Shown piece after piece: positions 55,465-64,000 of a stretch of DNA of 64,000 bases. The stretch covers positions 1 to 64,000 of the forward strand of contig JBPRGG010000114.1 in the NCBI GenBank assembly GCA_051418075.1, read 5' to 3'. The translations under genes and the position numbers were made by a program. The DNA comes from JBPRGG01 sp051418075 (lineage in GTDB: Bacteria > Bacteroidota > Bacteroidia > Cytophagales > Cyclobacteriaceae). Under the pieces are notes generated by a model. That model was not told the DNA's origin, did no database searches, and worked only from the letters and a program-made list of their open reading frames with translations. Every line of letters starts with the position of its first letter. Position 1 is the first letter of the stretch.

Positions 55465-55554
55465 GGTGAAACCGGCATCGCACCGCTCGACCACCTACCC
55501 TTGCTTCCTTCCGGACCTGGGGGATTCAGCAGGAGCTGGTCGTACCGGCTCGCC
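55465..55554 (-). ncRNA. ffs: Signal recognition particle RNA, small bacterial type (copy 2)
   Basis: Read on the minus strand, this 90-nt element has the invariant SRP core CCAGGTCCGGAAGGAAGCA, with the GGAA tetraloop and Ffh-binding internal loops, closed by a long hairpin. It is nearly identical to the copy at 55677-55767. Compared with that copy it has lost one base in the 3' strand (GGTCGAGCGG versus GGTCGTAGCGG), and its terminal stem pairs less well (GGCGAGCCGG against CCGGTTTCACC). A TTTG stands upstream but no good TAnnTTTG box. Confidence 0.9.
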
Positions 55555-55676
55555 AGGTTGATTAATAAGATTTAATATTTTTTAACAAATGAAATGCTAC
55601 TTTGATTATAATTCAGGAATGAATAAGGAGGATTAACAATTAAAGGTTATTCATATTTGAAAGAGAAAGTAAAAAT

Positions 55677-55767
55677 GGCGAAACCGGCATCGCACCGCTA
55701 CGACCACCTACCCTTGCTTCCTTCCGGACCTGGGGGATTCAGCAGGAGCTGGTCGTACCGTTTCGCC
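55677..55767 (-). ncRNA. ffs: Signal recognition particle RNA, small bacterial type (copy 1)
   Basis: 91 nt on the minus strand, with the same conserved core and GGAA tetraloop. The terminal helix pairs well (GGCGAAACGG with CCGGTTTCGCC, one bulge) and is followed by CATTTTTACTTT, which can act as terminator. A perfect promoter begins five bases upstream. This is the copy most likely to supply the SRP RNA that joins Ffh to target membrane proteins. Confidence 0.95.
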
Positions 55768-55771
55768 ATTG

Positions 55772-55802
55772 CAAACTTAATCATATTTACTTTTGAGACA
55801 AA
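55772..55802 (-). promoter_or_regulatory. Consensus promoter of SRP RNA copy 1
   Basis: On the minus strand TTTG (55799-55802), exactly 19 nt, TAAGTTTG (55772-55779): a perfect Bacteroidota promoter ending five bases before the RNA. Confidence 0.8.
55788..55795 (+). promoter_or_regulatory. -7 box of the 77-residue gene
   Basis: TACTTTTG matches TAnnTTTG on the plus strand, 39 nt before the start at 55835, and interleaves with the SRP RNA promoter. Confidence 0.45.
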
Positions 55803-55834
55803 ATTTATATAATTTAGATTTACAAAAAAGTAAA

Positions 55835-56068
55835 ATGTCTAACGTAGTACATGAATATTTTAAAAAAGAATGGGAAGGTGGTTTAATAATGGTCCAGCTA
55901 AATCCTGTGACTTTTACTGGGTTGGAATTAATTATTCATCAGAATAAGGTAAAGAAAACCAAAAGGACTTTTGATGAAGAGATCTATAAGGATTTTGAAG
56001 CAGATGGCTTTGTCAGAGCAAACCCTTTGGAATTTAATTTATATCTGAAGGGAATGATAAAAAAATAG
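55835..56068 (+). CDS. Small hypothetical protein divergent from SRP RNA
   Basis: 77 residues from the ATG at 55835; the frame also opens upstream but that part overlaps the SRP RNA promoter. The sequence (MSNVVHEYFKKEWEGGLIMV, then a beta-like LELIIHQNKVKKTKRTFDEE and a helical end) looks like a compact alpha/beta protein. Family not recognised. It faces the small acidic gene at 56102-56254. Confidence 0.6.
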   Translation: MSNVVHEYFKKEWEGGLIMVQLNPVTFTGLELIIHQNKVKKTKRTFDEEIYKDFEADGFVRANPLEFNLYLKGMIKK

Positions 56069-56101
56069 TGCCAATTGGAAGGGTAGAAAGAGTAGATTCT
56101 C

Positions 56102-56254
56102 TTAAGAATCGTACTCAAGGTCAGATCCAAATAGATGATCATGTTCTGAATCATAATCAAAATCTTTTTCGAATTCAAAATCAATAAATACATCATTGTC
56201 ATCCAATTCTTCGAAATCCGATCTGTCAAATAATAATTCTTCCATTTTAGCCAT
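56102..56254 (-). CDS. Very small acidic protein
   Basis: A 50-residue frame from ATG (56254) to TAA (56102), beginning MAKMEELLFDRSDFEELDD. About 20 of 50 residues are Asp or Glu, with scattered Phe/Tyr. A TATATTTG -7 box lies about 62 nt upstream (56316-56323). Such mini-proteins are easily missed. Codon pattern and composition look coding, but function and conservation are unknown. Confidence 0.5.
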   Translation of the reverse strand: MAKMEELLFDRSDFEELDDNDVFIDFEFEKDFDYDSEHDHLFGSDLEYDS

Positions 56255-56424
56255 ACATTATAATTTATTAGTTAAACATTTATCCGAAACGAAAATTATT
56301 CACATTGGTTTTTATCAAATATAGAAAAATTTTATTACTAAATTGTAAACTAAACATGAAATAAATATAAATAAAACAATAAAAAGCTGAAATATTTACT
56401 ATTAGGATAAAAGGTTAGGTAAGG

Positions 56425-56667
56425 TTATCTGGAATTTTTAAGATCAAGGATATATCTTGACCCATAAGATGGACTACTGTTATTGTAAAACCCTGATAAG
56501 ATTCTGTGCACGATATGGGCATAGATTAGTTCCTCATCACTTTTTCCTTCTTTACCAATCCAGTATACCCTGCGAGGATGCTTTTTCATATCTTCTATAT
56601 ATTCAACGGCGTCATTATACTGATCATTGGTAAATGATATTTTAAATGTAGCCTCTACTGTTTCCAT
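56425..56667 (-). CDS. Small hypothetical protein
   Basis: 80 residues starting METVEATFKISFTNDQYNDA. The order strand-helix-strand (KHPRRVYWIGKEG)-helix (ELIYAHIVHRILSGFY) suggests a small alpha/beta fold. It has its own AT-rich leader. No family is recognised. Confidence 0.55.
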   Translation of the reverse strand: METVEATFKISFTNDQYNDAVEYIEDMKKHPRRVYWIGKEGKSDEELIYAHIVHRILSGFYNNSSPSYGSRYILDLKNSR

Positions 56668-57092
56668 AATTTATTTGAATTTAAACTCTCTTTAAATAAA
56701 TAGATTAAGCAATAGAATTAACGATTAAAGAAATATAATGGTTTTCAAATTAATATTTAAGGTGAATTTAATTGTTTTGCCTGAAAAATTCAATACCACA
56801 AATGACGTGATGGCAGCAATATATTAAAAAAATCCCACACCTTCGCGGAGCTTTGGGCCTTCTTAGCCTGGCACACCGGTCCACCTGCATTTTCTGATGG
56901 GCCATCGCTGCTTGATAGTGATTCATCCAAGTTAAGGTAAACTTTTGCTATAAGCAGCAATACTCTAACCATTGAGAAGAATTCTGCCCTCACTTTAATT
57001 TACAACGTCAGACTGAGGTCAGTCTGCCTTCCGTAGTCCAAAATAATGTCATTATATAGTAACTTTTTTTCTCCTGAATGGAGGGATTGCTA
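56668..57092. other. Unexplained spacer next to decayed DNA
   Basis: 425 nt. The part from about 56790 to 56995 is much more GC-rich than its surroundings and carries a minus-strand frame of 67 codons that does not look like a protein family. It may be a remnant of a mobile or repeated element. No RNA gene is recognised. Confidence 0.4.
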
Positions 57093-57590
57093 ATGGCGTT
57101 ATTGAATTTCAATAAAATGGCTCATGAAGTGGATGTAACCAATATTTTTCAGGTTTCTGACATGTATTAGGGTGCAGGAGATCATTTTGCCGGGCTTAAT
57201 TCCAAAGGAATACTAAGAGCCCGGCCTGATAAATCTATTCAGCAGCCAAAATTAGCTTACTATGCCTATCAGCATAAGGCCAGTTTGTTTTCCGGAAAAA
57301 TAGAAAAACTGAAGCATATCAAGATCTCTCAAACTGACCAGGATCTTTTTGTTTATGCCTATATAAGTTAAGAGGCTAAGGGGAATGCCATCACCTTATG
57401 GTTTTCAGAAGCCAGACCGGCGGAAGAATATCCAGTCAGCCTGGTAGATTTCAATATGAGCGGAATAGATCTAAAGGATACCGAATTTTATAGAAAGCAG
57501 CAGGAAAAACTCCCTGACACTTTTGGATGTATTCCCGTAATGAAGGCATCTATAAAGGTATCTGAATATTTATGGTGGTTCCTTTGCTAA
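57093..57590 (+). pseudogene. C-terminal fragment of a glycoside-hydrolase-like protein with in-frame stops
   Basis: One plus-strand frame runs from ATG (57093) to TAA (57588), interrupted by TAG at 57168 and TAA at 57369. Read through, it encodes SKGILRARPDKSIQQPKLAYYAYQHKASLFSG and, later, AITLWFSEARPAEEYPVSLVDFNMSG. This resembles the end of a TIM-barrel glycoside hydrolase followed by its C-terminal beta domain (the KGIL-x-x-RPDKSI-x-x-PK-x-AYYA pattern). The N-terminal barrel is missing. The 3' end overlaps the adjacent sensor kinase tail, so the fragment is truncated on both sides. Confidence 0.6.
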
Positions 57591-59460
57591 TAGTGGAATC
57601 GATGTTCATAGAGCCTCTGAGGTATTCCACCCTGGCTTTAATATTGTTAATCCCAAGTCCCCGGATAGCATCATTTCCGGGATTCATTCCTCTGCCATCG
57701 TCTTCTACCATCATTGACAACTTCTTCTTGTATTTGTTCAGATACACATTCAGGTTCTTGGCCTGGGCATGTTTGATCACATTCTGGATGATTTCCTGTA
57801 AAATCCGGTACAATTGAATTTCTTGGTTGGGATCTAATCTTTTTTCCATATCGTGGGCATAAAGCTGTGCGTTGATTTCCACATGGTTTAATTGGTCAAT
57901 AATGGTTTTTATGGCCGGTATCAGCCCGAATTTGACCAGCTCGCCCGGCATCAGGTTATGACTGATAAGCCGAACCTGCTGACTTGTTTCGGTCAGGGTT
58001 TCCACCGAATTCAATAGTTCCTCTGATTTTACACCGGAGGTATCAATTATATTTCTCAATTTATTGGTGATCAAAGCCAGAGAACCACCTACACTGTCAT
58101 GAAGGTCCCGGGCAATCCGTTTTCTTTCCGCCATCTGGGTTTCTGTGATGGCATTAATTAAGGCTTTCTGCTTTTGATTGTGGCTGTGTTGCCTCATGAT
58201 GACGAAGGTCATGCCAAAAATAAACAGCGCAACTACCAAGGTAATACTCAGGCGACGGATAGAGGCATTCTTTTTTATTATGGAGGCTTCATTAATTAAT
58301 TTTTGTTCAGAAAGACTGAGGATTTCCTTTTCTTTCTTTTCCGTTTCATACCTTATTTCCAATTCACTTACGGCCATTCGGTGGTGTTCATTCACCAGGC
58401 TGTCGTTTAACAAAAAATACATTTTATGGTATTTCAATGCATTTTTCAGGTCGCCCATCGCCTCATACATTTCTGATATGCCCAGGTACCCATCCCTTAA
58501 TTTGTCCCTGTTGCCTAGCTTTCTGGTCATCTCCAGGCCAATTTTATAATTCAATATGGCATCGTCAAATTGCTTAAGTTTGCTGTGGGCAATGGCCACA
58601 TTCTGATAACCCAATGCGGCTGAGGCTTTGTCATCTAAATTTACGGCCAAATCAAGTGCTTTTTGGTAATACTCCAGTGCCTGGGGTATTTTATCCGTAC
58701 GTTCATAAAGCACTCCGATATTATTGTATATATTGCAGGCTGAGTGCAGGTCATTATTGTTCAGGTGAAAGTCCAGGTTTTTAAAAAACCATTCCTCAGC
58801 CCGGTCATACTCTTCCTGCATGACATAAAGAATGGCCATGTTGCCTATGGCACGACCTTCTTCATGCTTATTTTGATGTTTTTTTGCCAGTTTCAGGGCT
58901 GAGGTCAGGTATTCTTCTGTCTTTTTCCAGTTCTGCATGGCAATATATACCGATCCGATATTGTTCATGATTCCCGCCGTTTCTGCGGCCAGACCATGTT
59001 CTTCACATACCCGGAGGCTATTAAGGTGGGCTTCTATGGCTTCTTTAAACCGGCTCATGTAGTAATTGGAGGTGCCGATGGTAGCAAAGAGTTCTTTCAG
59101 GTACAAGGGCTGAGCCAGCTCTTTCCATTCTAATGCCTTATTGGCCAGGTCAAGACTATGCTGATACTGGTGCTGGTACAGATGGTTTCTGGATCTGAAG
59201 GTATAAAATCGGAAAACTTCTTCAGATGGTTTATCAAGATCCAGTAGATTCAGTGCCTGTTCATAGTATGTTTCTGCTGCGGTAGGCTCAGTTTTCTGAA
59301 CTTCATTGGCTATATTCAGTAATAGTTCCAACTGCTGCTCAGGAGGAGTTTTTTTCAGCATTTGTTTCAGGCTGTCGACTTTTGGATTATCTTTCGCTGT
59401 AGAAAAACAGGGCCACATGAACAGGATCAAAGAAAAATAAAGGCTTAGGAGTTTCAACAT
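57550..59460 (-). CDS. TPR-repeat sensor histidine kinase (HisKA_3 type)
   Basis: 636 residues. A signal peptide (ending about 22) leads into a periplasmic domain of about seven TPRs (residues about 65-365; for example GTSNYYMSRFKEAIEAHLNSLRVCEEHG), a coiled coil, and one membrane helix (about 402-421, RLSITLVVALFIFGMTFVIM). The kinase is of the NarX/DesK class: phospho-acceptor H454 in RIARDLHDSVGGS, N-box N560 (EIIQNVIKHAQA), DDGRGM at about 587-592 and GLGINNIKARV. Such kinases normally sit beside a LuxR-type response regulator; none is adjacent here. Confidence 0.92.
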   Translation of the reverse strand: MLKLLSLYFSLILFMWPCFSTAKDNPKVDSLKQMLKKTPPEQQLELLLNIANEVQKTEPTAAETYYEQALNLLDLDKPSEEVFRFYTFRSRNHLYQHQYQHSLDLANKALEWKELAQPLYLKELFATIGTSNYYMSRFKEAIEAHLNSLRVCEEHGLAAETAGIMNNIGSVYIAMQNWKKTEEYLTSALKLAKKHQNKHEEGRAIGNMAILYVMQEEYDRAEEWFFKNLDFHLNNNDLHSACNIYNNIGVLYERTDKIPQALEYYQKALDLAVNLDDKASAALGYQNVAIAHSKLKQFDDAILNYKIGLEMTRKLGNRDKLRDGYLGISEMYEAMGDLKNALKYHKMYFLLNDSLVNEHHRMAVSELEIRYETEKKEKEILSLSEQKLINEASIIKKNASIRRLSITLVVALFIFGMTFVIMRQHSHNQKQKALINAITETQMAERKRIARDLHDSVGGSLALITNKLRNIIDTSGVKSEELLNSVETLTETSQQVRLISHNLMPGELVKFGLIPAIKTIIDQLNHVEINAQLYAHDMEKRLDPNQEIQLYRILQEIIQNVIKHAQAKNLNVYLNKYKKKLSMMVEDDGRGMNPGNDAIRGLGINNIKARVEYLRGSMNIDSTISKGTTINIQIPL

Positions 59461-59655
59461 TGCTTATCAGTTTCAGGATTTACCTGGTTCAACATCTAAT
59501 GCAATATAGTAAATGACTGGCTTTTTTGACAGCAGTAAATTAATTTTTTCGTTGAAATCCAACCAGACCTGTCCCGGAAGCAGGCTTTGCTTGGGATTCA
59601 ATAAATAGTAAGGATAAATACACATTACTGCACTTCTCAACCCAGAAAATCACCT

Positions 59656-62600
59656 TCAGCAATCAGGACAACACACCTCTGGCACCCTGGTTAATGGTGA
59701 CGTACGTAAAATACGGTGATGCCCCAGCTGATCGCTGACCGGACTTGGTTTTCGGTTTAGTGCACCTGTTACTGCTTCACCTGGGGCAAATCTCCTTTTA
59801 TATTCCTGGTTAAAAGTAGATTGCTGCTCATTATTCATAAGATCAGCCGCTGCCTGGGCCACAGCAGGTTGATCCAGCTTGGTCATATGCTCAAAAATGT
59901 TGGTGATCTGCGGCAGTGTTTCCACCACCAGTACACTTAACCTGGAATCCCGGGGCAAACCAAAAACAGCCAGCAATTGAGATACTTCTTTATTACTCCA
60001 TACGGTAGTGCCATATTTTGAAGCATTTTTATTCTTTTTACTGTAGTCCACCAGTTTCAGGAAATTGCCTGTCTGGGCCAGCGAAACATTAGCTTTCAGG
60101 GTTTTCAGGGTAACCTGGTTCAGTACCTGCAATTGCTCATCTGTGTATTTTTCAAATACATCCACATCTTTTTCAGGTTCGATCTGGACCCTCCAGTCCA
60201 GTGGTTTGTCGTCCAGCAGGATATTTCGGTAATCCAGGTTGTCAGCCTGTTTGACCTGGGCATATAGTAAAGCCCATAGTTCAGTGCGTGGTGGATCAGC
60301 AGTTACATTTTTTCCGGCATGTACAGCTACTGCGTAAGGTGCAGTTACCCATAGTTTATCCTCGTCCCGGTTGGGCATGCAGGTTAGCCCGGGTGCAGGA
60401 TGCTGTATACCATGCGATTTTAACCGTCTACCGAAGCGTCCCTGGGCTGTGGTCCAAACTTTTTCCGGATCATCCCCTTCATTTTCAGGAGGCAATTCAT
60501 AATGCCCTACTCTGAACTCATAGGTGAAAAAGCCAAACATTTCATCACTGTGAGCGTGCAAGCCAGGAGGAAGGGGCAGCATATAATGGACATCACTTGA
60601 AGTGCTTTTGATCATGGGCTGCATGGCATTAAGACCGGCCAGATCATTGGAAGAGGCTGCTGTGACCACCCTGATCTGTTCAGGGTCAATGGGTAGGGGA
60701 GGTTCTTCCGGAGCCACAAATAAAGAAGGATGATTGTTACTGATCAGCTGGTCAGGGGTGTTGGTCAAGACCCGGGCGAAATAGTTGTCCTGCGGATCTT
60801 TGACCGGTTCTGCAAATTCAATCCACAAAAACCTTTTCCTGGATTCCGAACTCGTATATTTTTCATCCCGCACATAAGGGGAAAGGGCCAATCCTGCCGA
60901 CGCGATCTTTGGAATCTGAGCTGGTGGCGTGGTAATAGGCAATATCATGGCTAATGCTACAGGGTCATCTGCCTGTTCTGCATGGTCAGCTTTAAACTGA
61001 GGTACTATCCTGTAATTAACATCTATAGTATCCGGAAAAACCGGATTGTTACCCTGTCTGTCCTGCTTAGGTTCGATTGCATCGATGAAGACGATTCTGG
61101 TAGAATTGCGTTGTGGATCATCCAAAGATTCAAAGGAAGCCGTTCGTATCATTTTGATGCGTCCAACTTCAGCATCTTCCTCCTCCGGCTGATTCTGATG
61201 GGTATAGCCTTTGGTCCGCCTGATGATTAAGCTTTCCGTTTGCAGGGCATCCCACATCCAGTCACGGTCTATTTCCAAACTTATACAACATAACCAGTGA
61301 TTGATCAGGTCTCCTTTTGAAGAAAAGGTCAGAGATGAACTGTCCGGGGCCAATGTGTGTCTGATGCGACTGGAACAAGCAAAAACCACTCTTTTTCCCT
61401 TGGGTGCATTGAGGGTAAGACCTGTGCTTTCCAGATCTAATTTATCCGCCAGGAGATGCATGTTATTAGTTGCTGTTCTGGTTGTATTACCGAATAATAA
61501 TGTGTCCAGGCGGCCATCAAAAGTAACAGCCAGATCAGGCTGCAGGTAAATTCCCTGCAGTTCCGGTACTCCGGCAGTTTGTACCAATAAACCTGTTTCA
61601 TCAGTTGAAGGCATATACAGTAAAATGGTGAAGGCTTCACCATAACGTACATCCATAGTTTTATTTCCTTCACCAATGACCCCATAATAGCCCAAGGTTT
61701 CATTTTCTGTCTCCTTGTCTTCACAAATAGCCCGAATGGTAAGGCGGGCAGTTCTGGCAGTAGGCAGAACCAGATGTGACAGGTTGTCAATATCATCTTC
61801 TAATCCCAGATCCTGACCCAAATTAAGTTCTTCACCCACATTAAGGACCTTATCCGGGCCCTGGATGTCTCTGTATTCTATCGGGATATTCAAGACAGCT
61901 TCATAATTATCATCATTCCCATTCACAGCCGGAAAAAATCTTGTGGTGGTATATAGATGCACATAATCATCTTTTCCACTGACACTGTCCAGTTTGTCCA
62001 GCTTTAAAGTTTCAATTTCCACGATGATCTCCACCTGGTCAACATCAGGATCGGCAATACCCAGCCCCACCCGGTGTTCGGCATTATGGCTATAGTCGCT
62101 GTTATTCGTATCCAGGCTCAGGTTGGATTGATCCAGCAGACGCTGAATTGGCTGGTTGTATTTTCCTGTGTAAACAACTGCGGGATAACCCAGTTTGGGT
62201 CTCCTGATATTCAGTTCATCCAATTGGCTGGGCCCATCGGTACCAATTACCGGGTGAATATCTCCAGGCTGGGCTTCAGGAATAGCCTCTATTTCCTGAA
62301 TTCTGGGCTGGATAGGTGCAATAAAACGCTTAAACTGACAGGTGGCAATATCTGAAGGAGTCTCATTAATCGGGGCCTGGTCTATACCTGGTGCGCCACC
62401 ACTGATATCCTGCATCCGGATCCTGAACTGATAGGTATTGCCATATCGCAATTGTGCGGTTATCTGACCGGGATTGTAAAGGTTGTTGAGGTTGTTTGCA
62501 GCGCCACCAGTCACACCTGTACCTGTAGTTACAGGGTTGCCGTCTTTATCCAGGGCAGGATTATCGGCCGGATCAGCATCCACTTGTGGATTAGTGGTTT

Positions 62601-63981
62601 GATAAACAGTGGCCGCATCCGGATCAGGCAATACCATGCTATGACCGTTCCAGCCAGCGAAGTACATGGGCAGCCAGTAAGATTGCAGCTGACCTGACAC
62701 CTGTTCAGTTCCATCAAGTTGAATGGGATACACCTGGTAAGGTAATTCTCCATTGAATGCTCCCAAATCTATGGTATCTTCAGGGTTGTTGGGATCCCGG
62801 GCCAGTGTCAGTGACTGGATACTTGAGACCTGATTAAGTGATTCCCAGGGGTTTTCGGGATTTCCCGGTTCAGCAACTTGTCGCACATCTATTATATATC
62901 CCAATACGCCTAATGGTGCATCCAGGCGCTTATCCGGATGACTCACCGAATTATCTGTCATTAATTGACGGATATACCATTTTAAGATAGTTTCATCATC
63001 CCAACCAGTCTGAATTCCGGTATCCTTTACCGGATAGGAACCGTCTGCTTCTTCCTCCAGCGGATCCCGGTGAGGCTGCTGCCGGCAATGTACGATTTTG
63101 GCAAAACCATCATCAAATTCGGCGGTTTCAATAAAAAGCTCGTCATAGTTTCCATCATGAACATTTAACACCGGATAAAGTAAGGGGGCAAACACCTGCC
63201 GTGGTTCATCTGGCCTGAGTGCAGGGATTCGGGCGGCATATTTTTTAACAAAATCATCACTTGCTGCCTGCTGATCTAAGAAACTGCTGCCATTAGCCAT
63301 TTCAAAATATAAAAAACCTCCTTCCGGAAATGTAGTGGCATCAATAGGCAAGGTGACCGAATAAATGAATCCTGCTCTTCTGGCTAAAAGTGGCTGCCTG
63401 AGAATATGGGCAAAAACTTTTCCCCAACTTATAATATTTGAACTTCGTTTGAAATTTGGATAATATTTGGCAGCTTTTACAGCACAATGATAGGTGTCAT
63501 CCGTAAAGGCATTATTTGTTTTTGGGGTTGCATAATAAGATGCTTTCTGGTAGCTTACAGGTAAATGTTTGCTAACTGTAAACTGAGTGGGCCTGGTAGC
63601 TTCAAACTGCCTTTCAGAAGGGATATTTTGCAGATTTATATTGGAATTCACCATGCCAGTATTAAAGATCTGGAGGTGATTGGCCATAGTTTCAAATATT
63701 TCCCTCGGGTTGGCTGGTGGAGTCGCATTGACCGAAATCCCCTGATTTATAGGGTTGGGCAAAGGAAGTGGGTTAGCCCCAAAACCCTGGATAAGCTGGG
63801 CGTTAAATGAAAATGTTGCATCGGCAAAAGCCAGGCTGGAATCCGGAATTCCTGGTGCTCCCACTATAATGGGATTCAGTGGATTGTGATCCCGGGGCAT
63901 CACCACAATATTGATTTGCAATTCTTCCCCGTTAAAAAACTGGGGGAAAGTCATTATAGATAGTCTTTGGTTTGGATTCAT
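59656..63981 (-). CDS. Very large protein of unknown function
   Basis: 1441 residues; complete, as the ATG at 63981 is preceded only by the window edge. No signal peptide, membrane helix, repeat array or T9SS tail. It is rich in Pro, Asp and Asn and mostly beta-like. A segment near residue 520 (LRYGNTYQFRIRMQDISGG) resembles the Ig/fibronectin-like RYG-x-x-Y-x-FR-x-RA-x-D segments of large uncharacterised bacterial proteins. The final residues (EVCCPDC) form a small Cys cluster. An active site is not visible. Base composition is more GC-rich than the rest of the window, which hints at acquisition. It could belong to a larger cluster continuing past the right end. Confidence 0.8.
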   Translation of the reverse strand: MNPNQRLSIMTFPQFFNGEELQINIVVMPRDHNPLNPIIVGAPGIPDSSLAFADATFSFNAQLIQGFGANPLPLPNPINQGISVNATPPANPREIFETMANHLQIFNTGMVNSNINLQNIPSERQFEATRPTQFTVSKHLPVSYQKASYYATPKTNNAFTDDTYHCAVKAAKYYPNFKRSSNIISWGKVFAHILRQPLLARRAGFIYSVTLPIDATTFPEGGFLYFEMANGSSFLDQQAASDDFVKKYAARIPALRPDEPRQVFAPLLYPVLNVHDGNYDELFIETAEFDDGFAKIVHCRQQPHRDPLEEEADGSYPVKDTGIQTGWDDETILKWYIRQLMTDNSVSHPDKRLDAPLGVLGYIIDVRQVAEPGNPENPWESLNQVSSIQSLTLARDPNNPEDTIDLGAFNGELPYQVYPIQLDGTEQVSGQLQSYWLPMYFAGWNGHSMVLPDPDAATVYQTTNPQVDADPADNPALDKDGNPVTTGTGVTGGAANNLNNLYNPGQITAQLRYGNTYQFRIRMQDISGGAPGIDQAPINETPSDIATCQFKRFIAPIQPRIQEIEAIPEAQPGDIHPVIGTDGPSQLDELNIRRPKLGYPAVVYTGKYNQPIQRLLDQSNLSLDTNNSDYSHNAEHRVGLGIADPDVDQVEIIVEIETLKLDKLDSVSGKDDYVHLYTTTRFFPAVNGNDDNYEAVLNIPIEYRDIQGPDKVLNVGEELNLGQDLGLEDDIDNLSHLVLPTARTARLTIRAICEDKETENETLGYYGVIGEGNKTMDVRYGEAFTILLYMPSTDETGLLVQTAGVPELQGIYLQPDLAVTFDGRLDTLLFGNTTRTATNNMHLLADKLDLESTGLTLNAPKGKRVVFACSSRIRHTLAPDSSSLTFSSKGDLINHWLCCISLEIDRDWMWDALQTESLIIRRTKGYTHQNQPEEEDAEVGRIKMIRTASFESLDDPQRNSTRIVFIDAIEPKQDRQGNNPVFPDTIDVNYRIVPQFKADHAEQADDPVALAMILPITTPPAQIPKIASAGLALSPYVRDEKYTSSESRKRFLWIEFAEPVKDPQDNYFARVLTNTPDQLISNNHPSLFVAPEEPPLPIDPEQIRVVTAASSNDLAGLNAMQPMIKSTSSDVHYMLPLPPGLHAHSDEMFGFFTYEFRVGHYELPPENEGDDPEKVWTTAQGRFGRRLKSHGIQHPAPGLTCMPNRDEDKLWVTAPYAVAVHAGKNVTADPPRTELWALLYAQVKQADNLDYRNILLDDKPLDWRVQIEPEKDVDVFEKYTDEQLQVLNQVTLKTLKANVSLAQTGNFLKLVDYSKKNKNASKYGTTVWSNKEVSQLLAVFGLPRDSRLSVLVVETLPQITNIFEHMTKLDQPAVAQAAADLMNNEQQSTFNQEYKRRFAPGEAVTGALNRKPSPVSDQLGHHRILRTSPLTRVPEVCCPDC

Positions 63982-64000
63982 GATTTCAATTCGTTGAATG

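Noticed and set aside
55465..55767. Two near-identical 90-bp hairpin elements that look like MITEs
   Set aside because: They contain the invariant SRP RNA core with a GGAA tetraloop, and one has a consensus promoter; no target-site duplications are seen.

Overview
The window comes from a member of the Bacteroidota, most likely a gliding Cytophagales-type marine or soil bacterium; the genus cannot be named from sequence alone. The evidence is consistent. There are two type IX secretion (T9SS) loci pairing a giant type-B-sorted surface protein with PorP/SprF. Several genes carry Bacteroidota -33/-7 promoters (TTTG-N19-TAnnTTTG). DAHP synthase is fused to chorismate mutase, the branched-chain/2-oxoacid dehydrogenase E1 is an alpha-beta fusion, and DUF1573 and OmpA/PD40 proteins are present. 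The DNA is AT-rich with very AT-rich spacers. No tRNA, rRNA, CRISPR array, intact transposon or prophage was seen.

Layout. 1-1280 is decayed DNA: the frameshifted tail of a group II intron maturase and a broken coiled-coil ORF. 1281-9157 holds sensory and regulatory genes: a soluble multi-PAS histidine kinase, a small protein with gasdermin-like features, a TetR regulator that probably controls itself and a lipoprotein/membrane-protein pair through two matching operators, and a chemoreceptor. 9463-13389 is metabolic (DinB-like protein, aroB, DAHP synthase/chorismate mutase, proline dehydrogenase). 13419-20518 is a three-gene T9SS surface operon: a repeat adhesin of about ten Ig-like units, PorP/SprF, and a PD40-OmpA protein. 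21083-27456 carries lysS, the fused E1, a DUF1573 protein and alanine dehydrogenase. 27772-32116 is a second envelope pair: a ten-repeat Ig-like secreted protein followed by LamG-OmpA. 32201-43511 holds murB, an FtsX/MacB-type permease, cystathionine beta-synthase, a TPR protein, a phosphopantetheinyl transferase, yidC and pyrG. 43982-49816 is a second T9SS locus (PKD-repeat protein plus PorP/SprF). 49934-54396 carries the CCA-adding enzyme, a TPR protein and an ECF sigma/anti-sigma/DUF4097-like operon. 54467-56667 carries ftsE, several very small genes and two tandem copies of the signal recognition particle RNA. 56668-57590 is decayed again, with a glycoside-hydrolase-like pseudogene. The right end has a TPR sensor kinase without a partner and a 1441-residue protein of unknown function.

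Items most worth a second look: the 18-bp inverted repeat that brackets the murB -7 box and buries its ribosome-binding region; the tandem SRP RNA genes, of which only the upstream copy keeps a consensus promoter; the gasdermin-like protein that lacks an obvious inhibitory tail; the paired TetR operators; terminator-like hairpins inside the lysS and cca leaders; the Asp-to-Cys change in the OmpA peptidoglycan-binding site of the adhesin operon; and the 1441-residue protein. I did not find a clear-cut new defence or mobile system.
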